64,000 bases of DNA from Mariaggregatimicrobium sp964498785. Its GTDB lineage: Bacteria > Zhuqueibacterota > Zhuqueibacteria > Thermofontimicrobiales > Thiofontviventaceae. The notes beneath the pieces were generated by a model. The model was not told the DNA's origin. It searched no databases and saw only the letters and a program-made list of their open reading frames with translations. Position 1 is the stretch's first letter; the number at the start of each line of letters is the position of its first letter. The stretch spans positions 75,383-139,382 of the forward strand of contig CAZCJL010000003.1 of NCBI GenBank assembly GCA_964498785.1, given 5' to 3'. Position numbers and translations under genes: made by a program. Shown here one piece after another: positions 62,968 through 64,000 of this stretch.

Positions 62968-63870
62968 TTAAAAATTATGATGCTTTTCAATATTTTTTAT
63001 AACGTCATTGATATAAAATTCTACCTGTTCCTGATTCCTGGAATTAAAAACAATGAATAAAAAATTCTTTAGCTGTTGATAGCCATACCATTGATCATCC
63101 AATTGAAAGACAGGAGAAATAATCAATTCTGTGGAATAATTCGCCGTAAAATTTTTCCTGGCATCTGTCGCGATAACCGCATTCGGGTATTCTATAAGCA
63201 GGAGCAATAAACGATGTTCATCTTTCTGATATTTTGCCAATACAGTTTCTGTATTTTCATCTATTAAAAGAATATTTTCATTAGAAACGAAATGATATGA
63301 ATTAAGCCATACATGATGACGAAAATAACGGATCGTTTCCCATAGGAGATTTTGTTGCGGCAGCAGCTTGATAATTTCCGGTAACTGTCCCTCCTCGGGA
63401 ATCGCCGATTCAATATGACGTGCAATCCAAAACGCTGTCTCCTTTGCTGCTTCTGTTTGCGGGGTAAAAAGAATAGACACATAGTAGTGATTTTTCCAAA
63501 AAAGCAGCAGTCCCGGTGCGTATTGTGAACCTTGTCCAAATGTTGTGTCTTCGGTCTCCCGGGAATAAGAAAATACACCATACGCATTTTGTGATGTTCC
63601 CATATCAAATACATCCACAATGATTTCGGGCTGATCTGGACATGTGTAAAGTCGGGTAACCATCTCCCTCAAGCCATAAGATAAAAATAATTCTGCACCA
63701 CCGTTAATGTATTCATACAAATTGTCCGGCCCATAGATTTTATCTGATCCGTCAATTGTCCACCCCTGGATGTCATTTTCATCAGGGAGGATGTGCTTGA
63801 TTTTCAAATCCATAGAATTTCCTATGGTATATAGAATAAGTATAATGAATAGAAAAAAACGTGATATCAT
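62968..63870 (-). CDS. DUF6599-like secreted protein
   Basis: 300 aa with a signal peptide (MISRFFLFIILILYTIGNSM). The block GPDNLYEYINGGAELFLSYG is the hallmark of a family I associate with DUF6599, followed by IIVDVFDMGTSQNAYGVFSY. I do not know a function. Close linkage to the Tat-exported DUF362 gene (12 bp) suggests a joint extracytoplasmic role. GGAG lies 11 nt before the ATG, a long spacing, so the start could be slightly different. The 130 bp upstream to the window end show nothing definite. Confidence 0.65.
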   Translation of the reverse strand: MISRFFLFIILILYTIGNSMDLKIKHILPDENDIQGWTIDGSDKIYGPDNLYEYINGGAELFLSYGLREMVTRLYTCPDQPEIIVDVFDMGTSQNAYGVFSYSRETEDTTFGQGSQYAPGLLLFWKNHYYVSILFTPQTEAAKETAFWIARHIESAIPEEGQLPEIIKLLPQQNLLWETIRYFRHHVWLNSYHFVSNENILLIDENTETVLAKYQKDEHRLLLLLIEYPNAVIATDARKNFTANYSTELIISPVFQLDDQWYGYQQLKNFLFIVFNSRNQEQVEFYINDVIKNIEKHHNF

Positions 63871-64000
63871 GATAGAATTTACTCCAAAACAGATGTATCA
63901 TATAAAAAATGTAACACTAAAAAGATGAATTGTCAATCGAAAAATATTTTAATTAGTGTCTGAACGAAAACGTTCAATTAATTATAAAATAATTAGTTAA

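Overview
This window is the replication-origin neighbourhood of an AT-rich, Gram-negative bacterial chromosome. The lineage is inferred, not shown: it is most likely a member of the FCB group (Calditrichota, KSB1, Marinimicrobia or Ignavibacteriota-like). The reasons are two proteins ending in a NYPNPF-type C-terminal sorting domain (type IX secretion style), secreted lipoproteins and SurA, an Omp85-type patatin, and the DUF4159/DUF4175/BatA gene set. No rRNA, tRNA, CRISPR array, insertion sequence or prophage is visible.

Layout. 1-2.2 kb: a leftward bioY - BadF-type sugar kinase - pdxA-like operon, with pdxA cut by the window edge. 2.3-5.0 kb: a rightward patatin/Omp85 fusion. 5.0-15.9 kb: the leftward replication block dnaA-dnaN-recF-dciA-gyrB-gyrA, then an unrecognised 406-aa gene and a FecR-domain gene. 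DnaA boxes lie on both sides of dnaA (14.1-14.6 and 15.95-16.4 kb), so the origin looks bipartite. 16.4-23.0 kb: the rightward block rpmH-rnpA-yidC-mnmE-mnmG-rsmG. Two mirror-image parS sites flank mnmG exactly. 23.0-31.4 kb: murQ, mfd, then three parvulin-type chaperone genes (two lipoproteins and a SurA-like protein). 31.6-39.2 kb: a co-oriented run of DUF4159, DUF4175, TPR, a second GATase-fold-like secreted protein and YjbQ. 39.7-53.1 kb: one 13.4-kb gene for a 4464-aa surface protein. 53.3-59.9 kb: BatA-like, hflX, an NtrC-type regulator and a secreted beta-propeller. 59.9-63.9 kb, leftward: a CotH-like T9SS cargo protein, a Tat-exported DUF362 protein and a DUF6599-like protein.

How it works together. 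The core is the standard origin cluster: initiation, clamp, gyrase, helicase loading, ribosome/RNase P, membrane insertase, tRNA modification and ParB loading. Transcription points away from the origin on both sides for the core genes. The right half is dominated by envelope biogenesis: chaperones, large coiled-coil and TPR proteins, and a very large Ig-like repeat protein.

The most striking new observation is the giant protein. It has 23 Ig-like repeats locked in a three-phase higher-order register (291-291-294 bp), followed by 12 copies of a second repeat family and a sorting domain. Also notable are the inverted parS pair around mnmG, a bioY gene with no ATG, GTG or TTG start where its conserved N-terminus begins, and a patatin gene whose best promoter implies an almost leaderless mRNA.
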